From: Natronosalvus vescus | GTDB lineage: Archaea; Halobacteriota; Halobacteria; Halobacteriales; Natrialbaceae | Reading direction: 5' to 3' | Length of the DNA: 64,000 nucleotides | NCBI RefSeq assembly: GCF_023973145.1 | Contig: NZ_CP099546.1 | Location: 496,001 to 560,000, forward strand | Shown: positions 51,393-60,605 of the stretch, piece by piece | How the letters are laid out: each line of letters opens with the position of its first letter | Position numbering within the stretch: position 1 is the stretch's first letter | The notes under the pieces: model-generated | The model's input: only the letters and a program-made list of their open reading frames with translations | Database searches by the model: none | What the model was told of the DNA's origin: nothing | Translations under genes and position numbers: made by a program

Positions 51393-53452
51393 GCTTACAG
51401 CGGAGTGATGGCCCTGGCGGCGTGGCCGCCAGTTCGGACGTTCTGGGGGAGACGTTTTATCCCCTCTACAGTCGGCTGTTCGGGGATGACAGCCAGTTCG
51501 TCTCCGACGTCGAGTTGAAACTGGCCCAGGCGCGGATGACCGACACGGTCGAGATGTACCTCTCGCGGTCACTCGGCGTCGGCTTCCTCTCGGGGTTGGT
51601 TCTCTGGTTGATGGGCTTGATGCTGGGCTACGGGCTGTTTGCGACCGGCGTCGTGCAGGTCGATACGATCATCGGCATGCCCGTCCGGAACCCGACCGTC
51701 CTCGAGGTCATCCAGATGACGCGCATTCCCGCGCTCATCCTCGCGACGGGGCTGTTCTTCGGAACGATCGGATTCGCCCTCGGCTTTGGCTCCCTCGTCG
51801 CCATTCCGTACTCGCGAGCGTCGGCGCGCAAACGCGAGATCAACATGCTCATGACCGACTCCGTCTCGTTCATGTACGCACTGTCGGTCGGCGGACTCAA
51901 CCAGCTCGAGATCCTCGAGGCGATGGCCGAGGCCGACGACACCTACGGCGAGGTCGCAAAGGAGTTCCAGAGCATCGTCCAGGAGACCGAATACTTCGAC
52001 GTCGACTACCGGACGGCGATTCGCAATCAGGCGATCGAAACCCCGAGTGACGACCTCTCGCAGTTCCTGACGGACATGCTCTCGATCGTCAACAGCGGTG
52101 GGGACATGGAGAGCTTCCTCGAAGACAAGAAAGAAAAGCACATGCGGACGGCCAAGCAGGAACAGGAGCTGACTCTCGAGACGCTCGAGCTGTTCGGCGA
52201 GATGTACATGACGCTCTCGCTGTTCCCGCTCCTGTTGATCATCATCCTGGTGATCATGCAGATGGTGCCAGATGCCGACGTCGATACGAACCTGCTGTAC
52301 CTGGCCGTCTATGGCCTGATCCCGCTCACTGGAGTCGGATTTATCGTCCTCGTCTCGACGGTCAAACACGACGAGCCCGGCGATGGCTATCTCACGTCGA
52401 CCTCGGGTGACGACACCCGGATCAGAAGCGCGCAAGAACAGGGCCTGCTCAATCTGGGGCTGATCGAGCAGTACACCGGCAGCCACCGCGTCTTCGACCG
52501 GATCAAAAACCGAGAGGGAACTCACGAGACGGTCAACGTCCTCCGCCGGCCCCACATCTTCTTCCGGGACAACCCGCTGCTCACCCTCGCGCTGACGGTG
52601 CCGGCGGCGCTCGTCGTCGTCACGATCGCGATGGCCAACGGCTCGGCACCGACGTCGTGGGAGGGCCTGAAACAGCGTCCAGTCTGGGGAACGTTCATCT
52701 ACGTCTACGCGCCGCTGTACATCACGATGGTGCCGCTGGCGATCTTCCGCGAGTGGAACGTCCTCTCACGAAGGGCCGTGGTAAAGACGCTCTCGGAAGA
52801 CCTGCGCAAACTCGCGAGCGCAAACGACACTGGACTTACCCTCCTCGAGTCACTGAAATCGGTGTCGGACACCACCTCCGGGAAACTCGCCCGCGAACTC
52901 GAGTTGATGCACACCAAGGTTAACTACGGGATGAGCCTCTCGGAGGCGCTCATCGAGTTCAACAACAAGTATCACATCCCGCGGCTGGCACGGACGATCA
53001 AGCTGATCACGAAATCACAAGAAGCGTCGAACCAGATTTCGGCCGTGCTCCGGACGGCCGCCCGCTCGAGCGAGAACAACGACGATATCGAGCGTGAACG
53101 CAAGTCCCGAACGCGGATGCAGGTGGTCATCATCATCATGACGTTCATGACGCTGCTGGCGGTGATCGCCATCCTGCAGACCCAGTTCATCGGGACGATG
53201 GCCGGACTCGAGACCGGTGGAAGCAGCGACGTCGCTGCCGACGGTGCCGGGAGCCAGTTGGCTGACGCCGATTTCAGTGAGAACGTCGACATCGACTTGC
53301 TTTCGGTGTTGTTCTTCCACGCGGTGACGTTGCAGGCGATCCTCTCGGGGTTCATAAGCGGCTACATCCGCGATGCGGATCTCCTGAGCGGGTTGAAGTA
53401 CGTGATCATCCTCTCGACTATCGCCCTCATTGCCTGGGCACTGGTGGCATGA
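51389..53452 (+). CDS. Type IV pilus inner-membrane platform protein (PilC/TadC/FlaJ-like)
   Basis: A 687-residue T2SS F-domain protein. Two F domains each carry a transmembrane bundle; SVSFMYALSVGGLNQLEILEAMAE and ANDTGLTLLESLKSV are the conserved cytoplasmic helices. It anchors the PilB ATPase and passes pilins into the fibre. It starts with ATG overlapping the pilB stop (ATGA), so it is translationally coupled. Ends two bases before the next gene. Confidence 0.93.
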   Translation: MSLQRSDGPGGVAASSDVLGETFYPLYSRLFGDDSQFVSDVELKLAQARMTDTVEMYLSRSLGVGFLSGLVLWLMGLMLGYGLFATGVVQVDTIIGMPVRNPTVLEVIQMTRIPALILATGLFFGTIGFALGFGSLVAIPYSRASARKREINMLMTDSVSFMYALSVGGLNQLEILEAMAEADDTYGEVAKEFQSIVQETEYFDVDYRTAIRNQAIETPSDDLSQFLTDMLSIVNSGGDMESFLEDKKEKHMRTAKQEQELTLETLELFGEMYMTLSLFPLLLIIILVIMQMVPDADVDTNLLYLAVYGLIPLTGVGFIVLVSTVKHDEPGDGYLTSTSGDDTRIRSAQEQGLLNLGLIEQYTGSHRVFDRIKNREGTHETVNVLRRPHIFFRDNPLLTLALTVPAALVVVTIAMANGSAPTSWEGLKQRPVWGTFIYVYAPLYITMVPLAIFREWNVLSRRAVVKTLSEDLRKLASANDTGLTLLESLKSVSDTTSGKLARELELMHTKVNYGMSLSEALIEFNNKYHIPRLARTIKLITKSQEASNQISAVLRTAARSSENNDDIERERKSRTRMQVVIIIMTFMTLLAVIAILQTQFIGTMAGLETGGSSDVAADGAGSQLADADFSENVDIDLLSVLFFHAVTLQAILSGFISGYIRDADLLSGLKYVIILSTIALIAWALVA

Positions 53453-53453
53453 G

Positions 53454-53936
53454 ATGAGCAAACGGCGTCCACACACGAACACGGTCTCGATCTCGCTGGC
53501 CGATCGCGGCCAGACGACGCAGGATTTCGCCGTCGGTATCGGTATCTTCCTGCTCGCCGTGGCGTTCGTCTTCTCGTTCGTCCCGACGCTCATCACGCCG
53601 TTCGCGACCTCGACGGCCTCGGAGACCGCACAGGCTGACCGGATCGCTGACGAGATCGTCGCCAACTACTCGGAGGAACCAAACCAGCTCGATCTGACGG
53701 CGCTCGAGTCGGCGAACGTGAGCGAGTTGGGCGTTCGGGCAGTCGACGACCACCAGATCGATCGGGTGAACATTACGGTAGTGAACACGAGTGATGGCGG
53801 CGGGACGTTCGCCCATCCGGAGGATAGTCCGTACACCGACGAGTCGGCCGGGAGTGCGACGCGACTGGTGACGGTCACCGAGGACGCCGACATCGAGTGC
53901 GATAGGGGCTGTAAACTCATCGTGAGGGTGTGGTAA
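53454..53936 (+). CDS. Pilin-like protein 1 (DUF7287 type)
   Basis: A 160-residue protein. Its N-terminus has the DRGQTTQDFAVGIGIFLLAVAFVF arrangement, a polar Gly/Gln site before a hydrophobic helix, recalling class III/pilin signal peptides cut by an archaeal prepilin peptidase. The rest is beta-rich, with a Cys pair CDRGC near the C-terminus. It lies two bases after pilC and is probably a minor pilin or assembly cofactor. Confidence 0.78.
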   Translation: MSKRRPHTNTVSISLADRGQTTQDFAVGIGIFLLAVAFVFSFVPTLITPFATSTASETAQADRIADEIVANYSEEPNQLDLTALESANVSELGVRAVDDHQIDRVNITVVNTSDGGGTFAHPEDSPYTDESAGSATRLVTVTEDADIECDRGCKLIVRVW

Positions 53937-53938
53937 CC

Positions 53939-54613
53939 ATGTCAGGACGTCGATCCCAGGCGAGGAAACCGCGCCCACGAGGTGGCCGGCCGCTCTCGTC
54001 GACCGACAGAGGTCAGGCCTTTACCCTCGAGGGGTTCGTGGCGGCGTTCATTCTCCTGATCGCGGTGTTGTTCGCGGTGCAGTCGGTGGTCATCACGCCC
54101 TCGACCGGCGGGGCGGTGGATCGAACGGCACAGGCACAGCTCCAGCAGCAGACTCAGGACGCGCTGATTATTGCCCAGCAGGAAAATAATCTGTCGGTGA
54201 TGGTTCGCCAGATCGAATTCGATAATGACGACTTCGATGGGTTCCACAACGAGACTACCGGTGCCCAAGGCGTCTACTCCATGAGCGACTTCGGCAACGA
54301 ATCGACGCTCGGGGCAGTGTTGAACCAGAACCTGGATGCGGGCCAGCGGTACAACGTGGAGTTGCACTATCAGTCGCTCGATCCCGATGGCGACTCTCCG
54401 GAGCCGATCAAACTCGTCGATCAGGGCTCGCCCTCGAGTACGGCGGTGACGGCGAGTTATACGGTCGTGTTACACGGGAACCAGTCGATCACGACACCGG
54501 GTGAGAACAGAACGCTCGCTGATGTCTCCGACCCGGATGAGGAGTACATACCCCATCTAAACGACGGTGATTCCCTCTACAACGTCGTCGAAGTACGGGT
54601 GGTCGTATGGTGA
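53939..54613 (+). CDS. Pilin-like protein 2 (DUF7288 type)
   Basis: A 224-residue protein. A basic N-terminus leads to STDRGQAFTLEGFVAAFILLIAVLFAVQ, a pilin-like signal and helix. The ectodomain of about 170 residues is beta-rich. The ATG at 53939 follows the preceding stop by 2 nt; the alternative GTG at 53930 would overlap it. Same operon; role in the fibre unknown. Confidence 0.75.
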   Translation: MSGRRSQARKPRPRGGRPLSSTDRGQAFTLEGFVAAFILLIAVLFAVQSVVITPSTGGAVDRTAQAQLQQQTQDALIIAQQENNLSVMVRQIEFDNDDFDGFHNETTGAQGVYSMSDFGNESTLGAVLNQNLDAGQRYNVELHYQSLDPDGDSPEPIKLVDQGSPSSTAVTASYTVVLHGNQSITTPGENRTLADVSDPDEEYIPHLNDGDSLYNVVEVRVVVW

Positions 54614-55050
54614 TCGCTATCGGAGACTCGAGCGGCGACCACGCCGGCGGCCACGACCGCGGCCAACTCGTCCTCATCGCCGCAATCACCATCGCGTTCA
54701 TCCTTCTCGGCGTCGTCGTCGTGTTCAACGGCGTGCTCTACACCCAGACGCTCTCCTCGAGCGCCTCGACCCAGACGGTGTCGGATACCGATCGGACGAT
54801 GCTCGAGGTGACCGATGGGGTCTGTGCCGTTTCGCCGAACGGTGAACTCGATGATGCTGCGATGGATGACTTGCAGGATCGATATCCAAGCGTCCGATCG
54901 GGGTCGACGGCGGCGGCTGTGACGATCGAATATACGCACCCAGATAACAGCACTGTGAACGTAACCGTCACGTACGCGTCGACCGACCTCGAGTTCACGC
55001 GAACGGAGACGGTCGACCTCGAGGATTGCCCAGAGGAGGTGGAGGCATGA
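54607..55050 (+). CDS. Pilin-like protein 3 (DUF7261 type)
   Basis: A 147-residue protein with HDRGQLVLIAAITIAFILLGVVVV as pilin-like helix. A compact beta domain with two cysteines (GVCAVS, LEDCPEE) follows. It overlaps the previous gene by 7 nt and the next by 4 nt, indicating tight coupling within the pilus operon. Confidence 0.75.
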   Translation: MVIAIGDSSGDHAGGHDRGQLVLIAAITIAFILLGVVVVFNGVLYTQTLSSSASTQTVSDTDRTMLEVTDGVCAVSPNGELDDAAMDDLQDRYPSVRSGSTAAAVTIEYTHPDNSTVNVTVTYASTDLEFTRTETVDLEDCPEEVEA

Positions 55051-55541
55051 TCGGCCGTTCCGAAACCGATCGCGCCGTCTCCATCGCCATCACCCACGTC
55101 CTCACCATCGCGATTACCACAGTGCTCATCTCCGGCCTGCTCATCTCCGCCGGCAGCCTCCTCGCCGGCGAAACCGACCGCAGCGCCCAGCGATCCCTCG
55201 ATACCATCGGTGAACGCCTCTCGGGCGAGATCTCGAGCGTCGAGCGGTTAGCTGCTGACGGTGAGGCTGAGACAGTGCGATTGACCGTCGAACACCCCTC
55301 GATGGTTGCGTCTGAGAGATACACGGTGACGTTGTACAACTCGACGGACTCCGATGTGTGCGCTGACGACGCGCCGTTGCTCACCGGCGACACCAACTGC
55401 ATGCACCTTCAAACCCAGAGCGGCAGCGTCGACGTCTACGTCCCTGTGACCGCCGACGTCGATGACGAAAGCTCGGTTGCTGGTGGGACGATTACGATCG
55501 TGTATGAGGACGATCAAATCACACTCGAGCGTGGTACCTGA
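55047..55541 (+). CDS. Pilin-like protein 4 (DUF7266 type)
   Basis: A 164-residue protein. SETDRAVSIAITHVLTIAITTVLISGLLISA is its helix; the ectodomain has a Cys pair (DVCADD, TNCMHL). Start ATG 55047 overlaps the preceding stop. The D-R-A form of the signal, instead of D-R-G-Q, is shared with the last member of the series. Confidence 0.75.
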   Translation: MIGRSETDRAVSIAITHVLTIAITTVLISGLLISAGSLLAGETDRSAQRSLDTIGERLSGEISSVERLAADGEAETVRLTVEHPSMVASERYTVTLYNSTDSDVCADDAPLLTGDTNCMHLQTQSGSVDVYVPVTADVDDESSVAGGTITIVYEDDQITLERGT

Positions 55542-56275
55542 TGTTCACACGAGAACCCACTGAAACGGACGAACGCGCAGTCTCCGAAGTACTCGCGTTC
55601 ATCCTCGTGTTCACGATCGTTATCGGCTCGGTGACGATCGTCTCCGTGTTCGGGATGCAGTCGCTGACGAGCTATCAGGAGGGTGAGCAACTGCGCAATG
55701 CGGAGCGGGCGATGGATGCCTTGAGCGACAATTTCAACGACGTGGTTCGCTACGATGGGATTACCACCCGTTCCGGGGAACTCAACCTGCGTGATGGATC
55801 GATTACGACGAATCACGAGGGGACGGAGCTGTCCATTACCATAGATGGTGGTTCTGATCACACCATCACGACCGGCGGACTCGTCTACGAAGCCGGTAGC
55901 GGTACCGACACCATCGCCTACGAGGGCGGCGGCATCTTCCGTGGGGATCACACCGGGAACGTGGCGCTCGAGCGACCGATGATCCGCTGTACTGAGGACA
56001 CTGCCGTCATCTCATTGCTCGTGATCGAACAGGAGCCACGGACGTTCCAGAGCAGCGAGATCAGCCAGATTTCGATCAGTGAAACCGACTCGATCCGCCG
56101 GACGTACACTAACCCCGGCGATGTCACGATCACCGTCGACGACTCCGACTACAAAATGGGCTGGGAACGGACGCTCGAGCAAGGTGAGTGGGACTGGAAC
56201 GAGGATGATAGTGAAGCGACCTGCACCCCAGACCGCGTAACCATTCACATCGTTACCGCCGAACTCGACTACTGA
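55541..56275 (+). CDS. Pilin-like protein 5 (DUF7289 type)
   Basis: A 244-residue protein, the largest of the series. TDERAVSEVLAFILVFTIVIGSVTIVSV matches archaeal type IV pilin N-termini (the RAVSEV motif resembles archaeal pilin sites). The ectodomain of about 200 residues includes SDHTITTGGLVYEAG. It starts at the TGATG overlap with the preceding gene and its 3' end overlaps the convergent gene by 7 nt. The most likely fibre-forming pilin of the set. Confidence 0.75.
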   Translation: MFTREPTETDERAVSEVLAFILVFTIVIGSVTIVSVFGMQSLTSYQEGEQLRNAERAMDALSDNFNDVVRYDGITTRSGELNLRDGSITTNHEGTELSITIDGGSDHTITTGGLVYEAGSGTDTIAYEGGGIFRGDHTGNVALERPMIRCTEDTAVISLLVIEQEPRTFQSSEISQISISETDSIRRTYTNPGDVTITVDDSDYKMGWERTLEQGEWDWNEDDSEATCTPDRVTIHIVTAELDY

Positions 56276-57531
56276 TCCTCCCAGTCGCCGGTCAACATCA
56301 CACGATAACCGGCTCGACACCCCAGTGCCTCGATGCGCTCGACGTGTTCTTCGACGGTCCCTGCGGTGTTGAGATGGATGCCGTTCGAGAGCTGCTGGCC
56401 CTGACTCAACCGATATGCCTCGTCACGACTGACGAGAACGGGGTCGCCGTTAGCTGCAGGCACGTGGCTTGCTGATTCCGATTCCGATTCCACCTCCGGC
56501 CAGGGCAGACGAACGCCCGACAGGCCTCGCTCGAGGAGAAACTCCGTGGCGTGGACGAGCGCACCCGTGGAGGTCGAGTGTCCAATCGCGCCGATCGATC
56601 CCTGGTCGCTGAAGAATCTGACGACGTACTCGCCGTCTTTGTCATGGTCGCCGTCTCCGTTGTAATCGCCATCCTCGTCCCGACCGGCGTCGGATGGCTC
56701 GTCGTCTCCTCGAGTAGCCGTCCCACCCATCTCCACAGGTGCCTCCTCCTCCTCGATCGTTCGATCCGTGTAGTGGACGGCATTCGACGTATCATCACGG
56801 GCAGGTTCGCCGGTTTTTTGTGTCGGTTCGCCAGTCTCGGCGTCTGTCCAAGCGGTCGCCGGCTGAAACGGGCTCTCAGCAGGCGAGGACTGAGCGGCAG
56901 TCGACGGCGAGGCGGTCGTCTCCCACGCGAACGCCGCGATGAGTGAGTCCAGAAACCGATCGCTGGCTCCCTCGAGTTCGCGAGTGTACGCCTCGCCGGT
57001 GACGTCAGCGAGCAGGTCGACCATGGCCGCTCGAACTGCCTCGCGCTCGAGCGCCAGCTTCCGGGCCACGACGGGCCGTGAGTGGCGCTGCAGGCGCTCT
57101 GAGAGCGCTCGCCTGGTGTAGTGATCAGCGAGTGGCTCGAGGGTGTTCGGCTTCCACAGGTCACACCGGTGGATGTCGACTGACGCAGTTCCGGCGAGCA
57201 ACAGCGTCGTCCGGCCGTTGGTGTAGATAGCCCGGTCGACGCCCGTCGCCCCGAGCAGCGGTATCAGTTCGTCCACCCGATCGTCGACGAGGTCGCTCGA
57301 GGCAGCTTCGACGGCGACGAAGAGGGCGGGAACGCTATCGATCGTACAGACGTACTCGAGGGTCGTGCCCTGGAGCGAGACGTTGGTCTGACAGTGGTCG
57401 TAGACGTCCCATCCCAGTGCCCGAAGGAGGTCGTCGACGATCGAGCGCGTCTCGAGCAGCGTTGTCGGTGGCATCTCCTCGATCCGTGCTCGCGCGAGGC
57501 GACTGAACTGGTGAAGTCGGTCAGTACTCAT
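56269..57531 (-). CDS. HsdR-N-like (PD-(D/E)XK relative) protein of unknown function
   Basis: A 420-residue protein. Residues 25-120 (ETRSIVDDLLRALGWDVYDHCQTNVSLQG, FVAVEAASSD, RAIYTNGRTTLLLA) follow the layout of type I restriction HsdR N-terminal domains. The catalytic xEAKK is replaced by VEAAS, so nuclease activity is unlikely. An acidic linker (about 215-310) leads to a C-terminal alpha/beta domain (EYVVRFFSDQGSIGAIGHSTSTGALVHATEFLLERGLSGVRLPWP). It is convergent with the pilin operon. No methylase or specificity subunit is near, so this is not a restriction system. Confidence 0.6.
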   Translation of the reverse strand: MSTDRLHQFSRLARARIEEMPPTTLLETRSIVDDLLRALGWDVYDHCQTNVSLQGTTLEYVCTIDSVPALFVAVEAASSDLVDDRVDELIPLLGATGVDRAIYTNGRTTLLLAGTASVDIHRCDLWKPNTLEPLADHYTRRALSERLQRHSRPVVARKLALEREAVRAAMVDLLADVTGEAYTRELEGASDRFLDSLIAAFAWETTASPSTAAQSSPAESPFQPATAWTDAETGEPTQKTGEPARDDTSNAVHYTDRTIEEEEAPVEMGGTATRGDDEPSDAGRDEDGDYNGDGDHDKDGEYVVRFFSDQGSIGAIGHSTSTGALVHATEFLLERGLSGVRLPWPEVESESESASHVPAANGDPVLVSRDEAYRLSQGQQLSNGIHLNTAGTVEEHVERIEALGCRAGYRVMLTGDWEDQ

Positions 57532-57633
57532 TTTCTCTCAATCGGTCGTCAGAGGGGATGTTTCGACGGCTCGCTCTTAAAGAACGCCTGTTGTACTACA
57601 CGTGTTCTCAGTCGTGATAATCGTGGGTGAGGA

Positions 57634-57640
57634 TTTATTG
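57634..57640 (+). promoter_or_regulatory. TATA box of transducer gene 1
   Basis: TTTATTG centred about 28 nt before the ATG at 57665. The same box and spacing occur at the second transducer. Confidence 0.6.
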
Positions 57641-57664
57641 TCGATGGTGACTGTCTACGACCGT

Positions 57665-60301
57665 ATGCTAGGCCCGGCGCGAAAAGTTATTCCAAAATTT
57701 ATCAGACGAAGCTATGCGTTGAAGTTCGCCATAGTGTTGCTGGTGATTGGACTGTCTGTGGGGGCGGTGGGGTATCTCGGTACAAATGAAATTGCAGGGG
57801 AGGTACAATCCCAGGTGCAAGAGGATTCGGCGGAACTGGCCCAACAGGAAGCTAGGAACGTTGACAAATGGAATCAGCTGAACCTTCAAGAAGTACAGTC
57901 GCTCGAGTCGGCGATGCCGGCCGACGGTCAGGTAGAGTTGGTCGGCCTCAGATCAGATATCGATGGTGCACACAGTATTCATTACGTCAATCTGAACGAC
58001 GGTGTCGTCCAACAGAGTACGAACGACGAGTTACACGAGCAACCGCTTGACGCCGTTGCTGAGGAACACCAGCTGCTGTGGGCAGCAGAGTTTTCCCAGG
58101 TCGAAGGGAACTACGATAGTAACTCTGATTCCTATCAGGATGACGATATGGTCTTTGGCGAGCCAATCGCTAACCTCGCACGAGAGCCAACGGTCGTCCC
58201 ACACCAGGCGGCCGATGGGACGCCAGTCTTGAGCTACGTTATCAGTAACGACTGGCGAAACGAGTTCATCGTCCTCTCACTCGAGATGGAGTCCTACGCA
58301 GACGAGATGATCTATAACGAGGACGACGGTCGCGTCTCGTTCATCGTCATGGAGGGTGTAGACGGTGAGGAGGACGTGGTCGTGATGGATCCAAGTGGTG
58401 AGGCGTTCTTCATGGACTACGACCAGGACGACGTCGATCTCGGTACGGTTGGAATCGAGGGAGAGGTGTTTCCCGGTTCCCAACCAGGTGAGGCCCTCAA
58501 TGCCGCAACGGCAAGTAATTTCCACGACGAGGAATACATCATCTCGGCAGCACGGGTTACCGAAGACAGTCCGTTCCTGGTAGCGGTGCAAACACCCGAA
58601 TCTGAAGCCTACGGATTCGTTCAGGACGTCCAGCAGTACGGTATCTACGCCTCGATAGGCGGCATTCTGTTCGTGATGCTCATAGGCGGTATCGTCGGCC
58701 GGAACACGTCACGCTCGATAGACCGTCTCACGAGCAAAGCCCAGCAGATGGAAGACGGGGATCTCGACGTCGAGTTCGAGACTCAGCGAATCGACAGCAT
58801 CGGTCGTCTCTACACCGGATTCGCTACGATGCGTGACTCCCTCAAGGCACAGATCCAGAACGCACAGGAAGCACGCGAGGAAGCCGAACAGGCTCGGGCG
58901 GAGACCGAAGCGATCAACCGTCATCTCGAGTCGAAAGCCGACGAGTACCGTGGCGTGATGCAAACGTGCGCCGCCGGGGATCTGACCGCGCGGATGGACG
59001 CCGACACCGAGAACGAAGCGATGGAGGACATCGCACACGAGTTCAACGCGATGGTCGGCGAACTCGAGGAGACGACCGCCCAGGTCAAAGCGTTCGCGGC
59101 CGAAGTGGCCACCGCATCCGAGCAGGTGACGGCCTCGAGCGAGGAAGTCCGCTCGGCCTCCGAGCAGGTGACGGAATCGGTGCAGGAAATCTCCGATGGT
59201 GCTGAGCGCCAGAACCGCAGCCTGCAGTCGGTCAATCACGAGATGAGCGGGCTGTCGACGACGATCGAACAGATCGCGGCCTCCTCGAACCAGGTGGCCG
59301 ACATCGCCGAGCGGACGGCCCAGACGGGCAAACACGGGCGCAAAGCGGCCCAGGACGCGATCGAGGGCATGAACGAGATCGAAGACGAGTCCAAAACTGC
59401 CGTCGAGGAAATCGAGCGCCTCGAGGCGGAGATGGAACAGATCGACGAACTGATCGAGTTCATCACGGAAGTCGCCGAGCAGACGAACATGCTGGCGTTG
59501 AACGCCAACATCGAGGCGGCGCGTTCCGGTGACTCCGGTGAAGGGTTCTCGGTCGTTGCAGCGGAGGTCAAGGAACTGGCCGAAGAGACGAAGGAGGCTG
59601 CTGAGGACATCGAGTCGATTCTCGGGACGATTCAGGAACAGACCGAGCGGACGGCGACGGAGGTGCAACTGACCAGCGATCGGGTCGCCGAACACACCGA
59701 TTCGGTCGAGCGAGCGTCCGATGCACTCGACGAAATTGCCGAGTACGCCACCGAGACGAACACGGGCGTCCAGGAGATTTCGGCTGCCAGCGAGGAGCAG
59801 GCGGCTTCCACGCAGGAAGTGGTCTCGATGGTCGACGAAGCCGCGACGATTTCCGAGGAGACGACGGCCGAGAGCGAGAACGTCGCCGCGGCGGCCGAAG
59901 AACAGACCACGGCGCTGACGGAAGTCTCGCGAAGTGCGAGCGACCTGGCGAATCAGGCCGCACAGCTCTCGGAGGCGCTCGATCGGTTCGACACCGACGC
60001 GAACCTCGAGTCGACGGCGATTACGTTCGAGGACGATTTAGACGTGTCACCGGAGACCGACCAACTCCCGCCGGTGGAGACGCCACCAGCGGGACGCGAG
60101 GCGCTGCCACCCCAGTCGGACTCGGATGCGCCGTCGCTACCGGCGGAGGACGAGGATGACAGCGAGCAGCACACGGAGTCGAAATCCGACGACGTGTCGA
60201 TTCAGGACGCGGAGTCTGACGATGTGACCGAAGGAGAGAGCGACCACGACGACGCTGACGAAGACGGGGACGACATGTTCACGTTCGGTAACGACGCCTG
60301 A
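57665..60301 (+). CDS. Halobacterial transducer (methyl-accepting chemotaxis protein) 1
   Basis: An 878-residue chemoreceptor. The first transmembrane helix is at about 18-40 ([21 protein letters not shown]), an extracellular Cache-like sensor at 40-325, and the second helix at about 328-352. HAMP-like regions are at 355-400 and 428-478, the methylation helices and hairpin tip [18 protein letters not shown] near 600, and an acidic linker ending in DDMFTFG. It relays an extracellular signal to CheA. The start at 57665 is chosen from the TATA box and from alignment with the next gene (both begin M(L/V)G(P/A)(A/L)RK(V/I)(I/V)P). Several upstream starts are rejected. Confidence 0.92.
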   Translation: MLGPARKVIPKFIRRSYALKFAIVLLVIGLSVGAVGYLGTNEIAGEVQSQVQEDSAELAQQEARNVDKWNQLNLQEVQSLESAMPADGQVELVGLRSDIDGAHSIHYVNLNDGVVQQSTNDELHEQPLDAVAEEHQLLWAAEFSQVEGNYDSNSDSYQDDDMVFGEPIANLAREPTVVPHQAADGTPVLSYVISNDWRNEFIVLSLEMESYADEMIYNEDDGRVSFIVMEGVDGEEDVVVMDPSGEAFFMDYDQDDVDLGTVGIEGEVFPGSQPGEALNAATASNFHDEEYIISAARVTEDSPFLVAVQTPESEAYGFVQDVQQYGIYASIGGILFVMLIGGIVGRNTSRSIDRLTSKAQQMEDGDLDVEFETQRIDSIGRLYTGFATMRDSLKAQIQNAQEAREEAEQARAETEAINRHLESKADEYRGVMQTCAAGDLTARMDADTENEAMEDIAHEFNAMVGELEETTAQVKAFAAEVATASEQVTASSEEVRSASEQVTESVQEISDGAERQNRSLQSVNHEMSGLSTTIEQIAASSNQVADIAERTAQTGKHGRKAAQDAIEGMNEIEDESKTAVEEIERLEAEMEQIDELIEFITEVAEQTNMLALNANIEAARSGDSGEGFSVVAAEVKELAEETKEAAEDIESILGTIQEQTERTATEVQLTSDRVAEHTDSVERASDALDEIAEYATETNTGVQEISAASEEQAASTQEVVSMVDEAATISEETTAESENVAAAAEEQTTALTEVSRSASDLANQAAQLSEALDRFDTDANLESTAITFEDDLDVSPETDQLPPVETPPAGREALPPQSDSDAPSLPAEDEDDSEQHTESKSDDVSIQDAESDDVTEGESDHDDADEDGDDMFTFGNDA

Positions 60302-60374
60302 GGCGGAACGTCGAACGGCGGTCGGTGCGGTTTTTTCACGAGACGAGCGTCGGTGGGTACTCGATGTGACGAGC

Positions 60375-60475
60375 TATCGTAGCCACTGAACGCCGATGCA
60401 CGCCCGATCACAGGCTGGTTCCGGTTACAAGGCTGGTCTGTGATCAGGGGTGTAACTCGTTTCAGTTTGTACTCT
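60375..60475. repeat. Palindromic repeat family A, copy 5 (long loop)
   Basis: About 101 nt. Left end TATCGTAGCCACTGAACG, core stem GATCACAG/CTGTGATC with a longer internal loop than other copies, and right end TTTCAGTTTGTACT. Confidence 0.7.
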
Positions 60476-60576
60476 CCGTAACCGGGGAGGCTCGAGTCTC
60501 GGAATCTGTTCTGACCGGTCATCGCATTCGGCCATCGCCCACCCGCTGCAAGTTGGATGAACTTTCACAGCAAACG

Positions 60577-60583
60577 TTTATTA
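60577..60583 (+). promoter_or_regulatory. TATA box of transducer gene 2
   Basis: TTTATTA centred 26 nt before the ATG at 60606, matching the first transducer gene. Confidence 0.6.
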
Positions 60584-60605
60584 CCGTGAGCTTACTCTAG
60601 GCAGT

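Larger units (their letters stand above)
60302..60605. other. Intergenic region with one repeat copy
   Basis: It holds a family A palindrome with an enlarged loop (60375-60475) and the TTTATTA box of the next transducer. No gene. Confidence 0.6.

Noticed and set aside
56269-57531. Type I restriction-modification or other defence system
   Set aside because: Only a degenerate HsdR-N-like domain is present, with no helicase, methylase or specificity subunit nearby.
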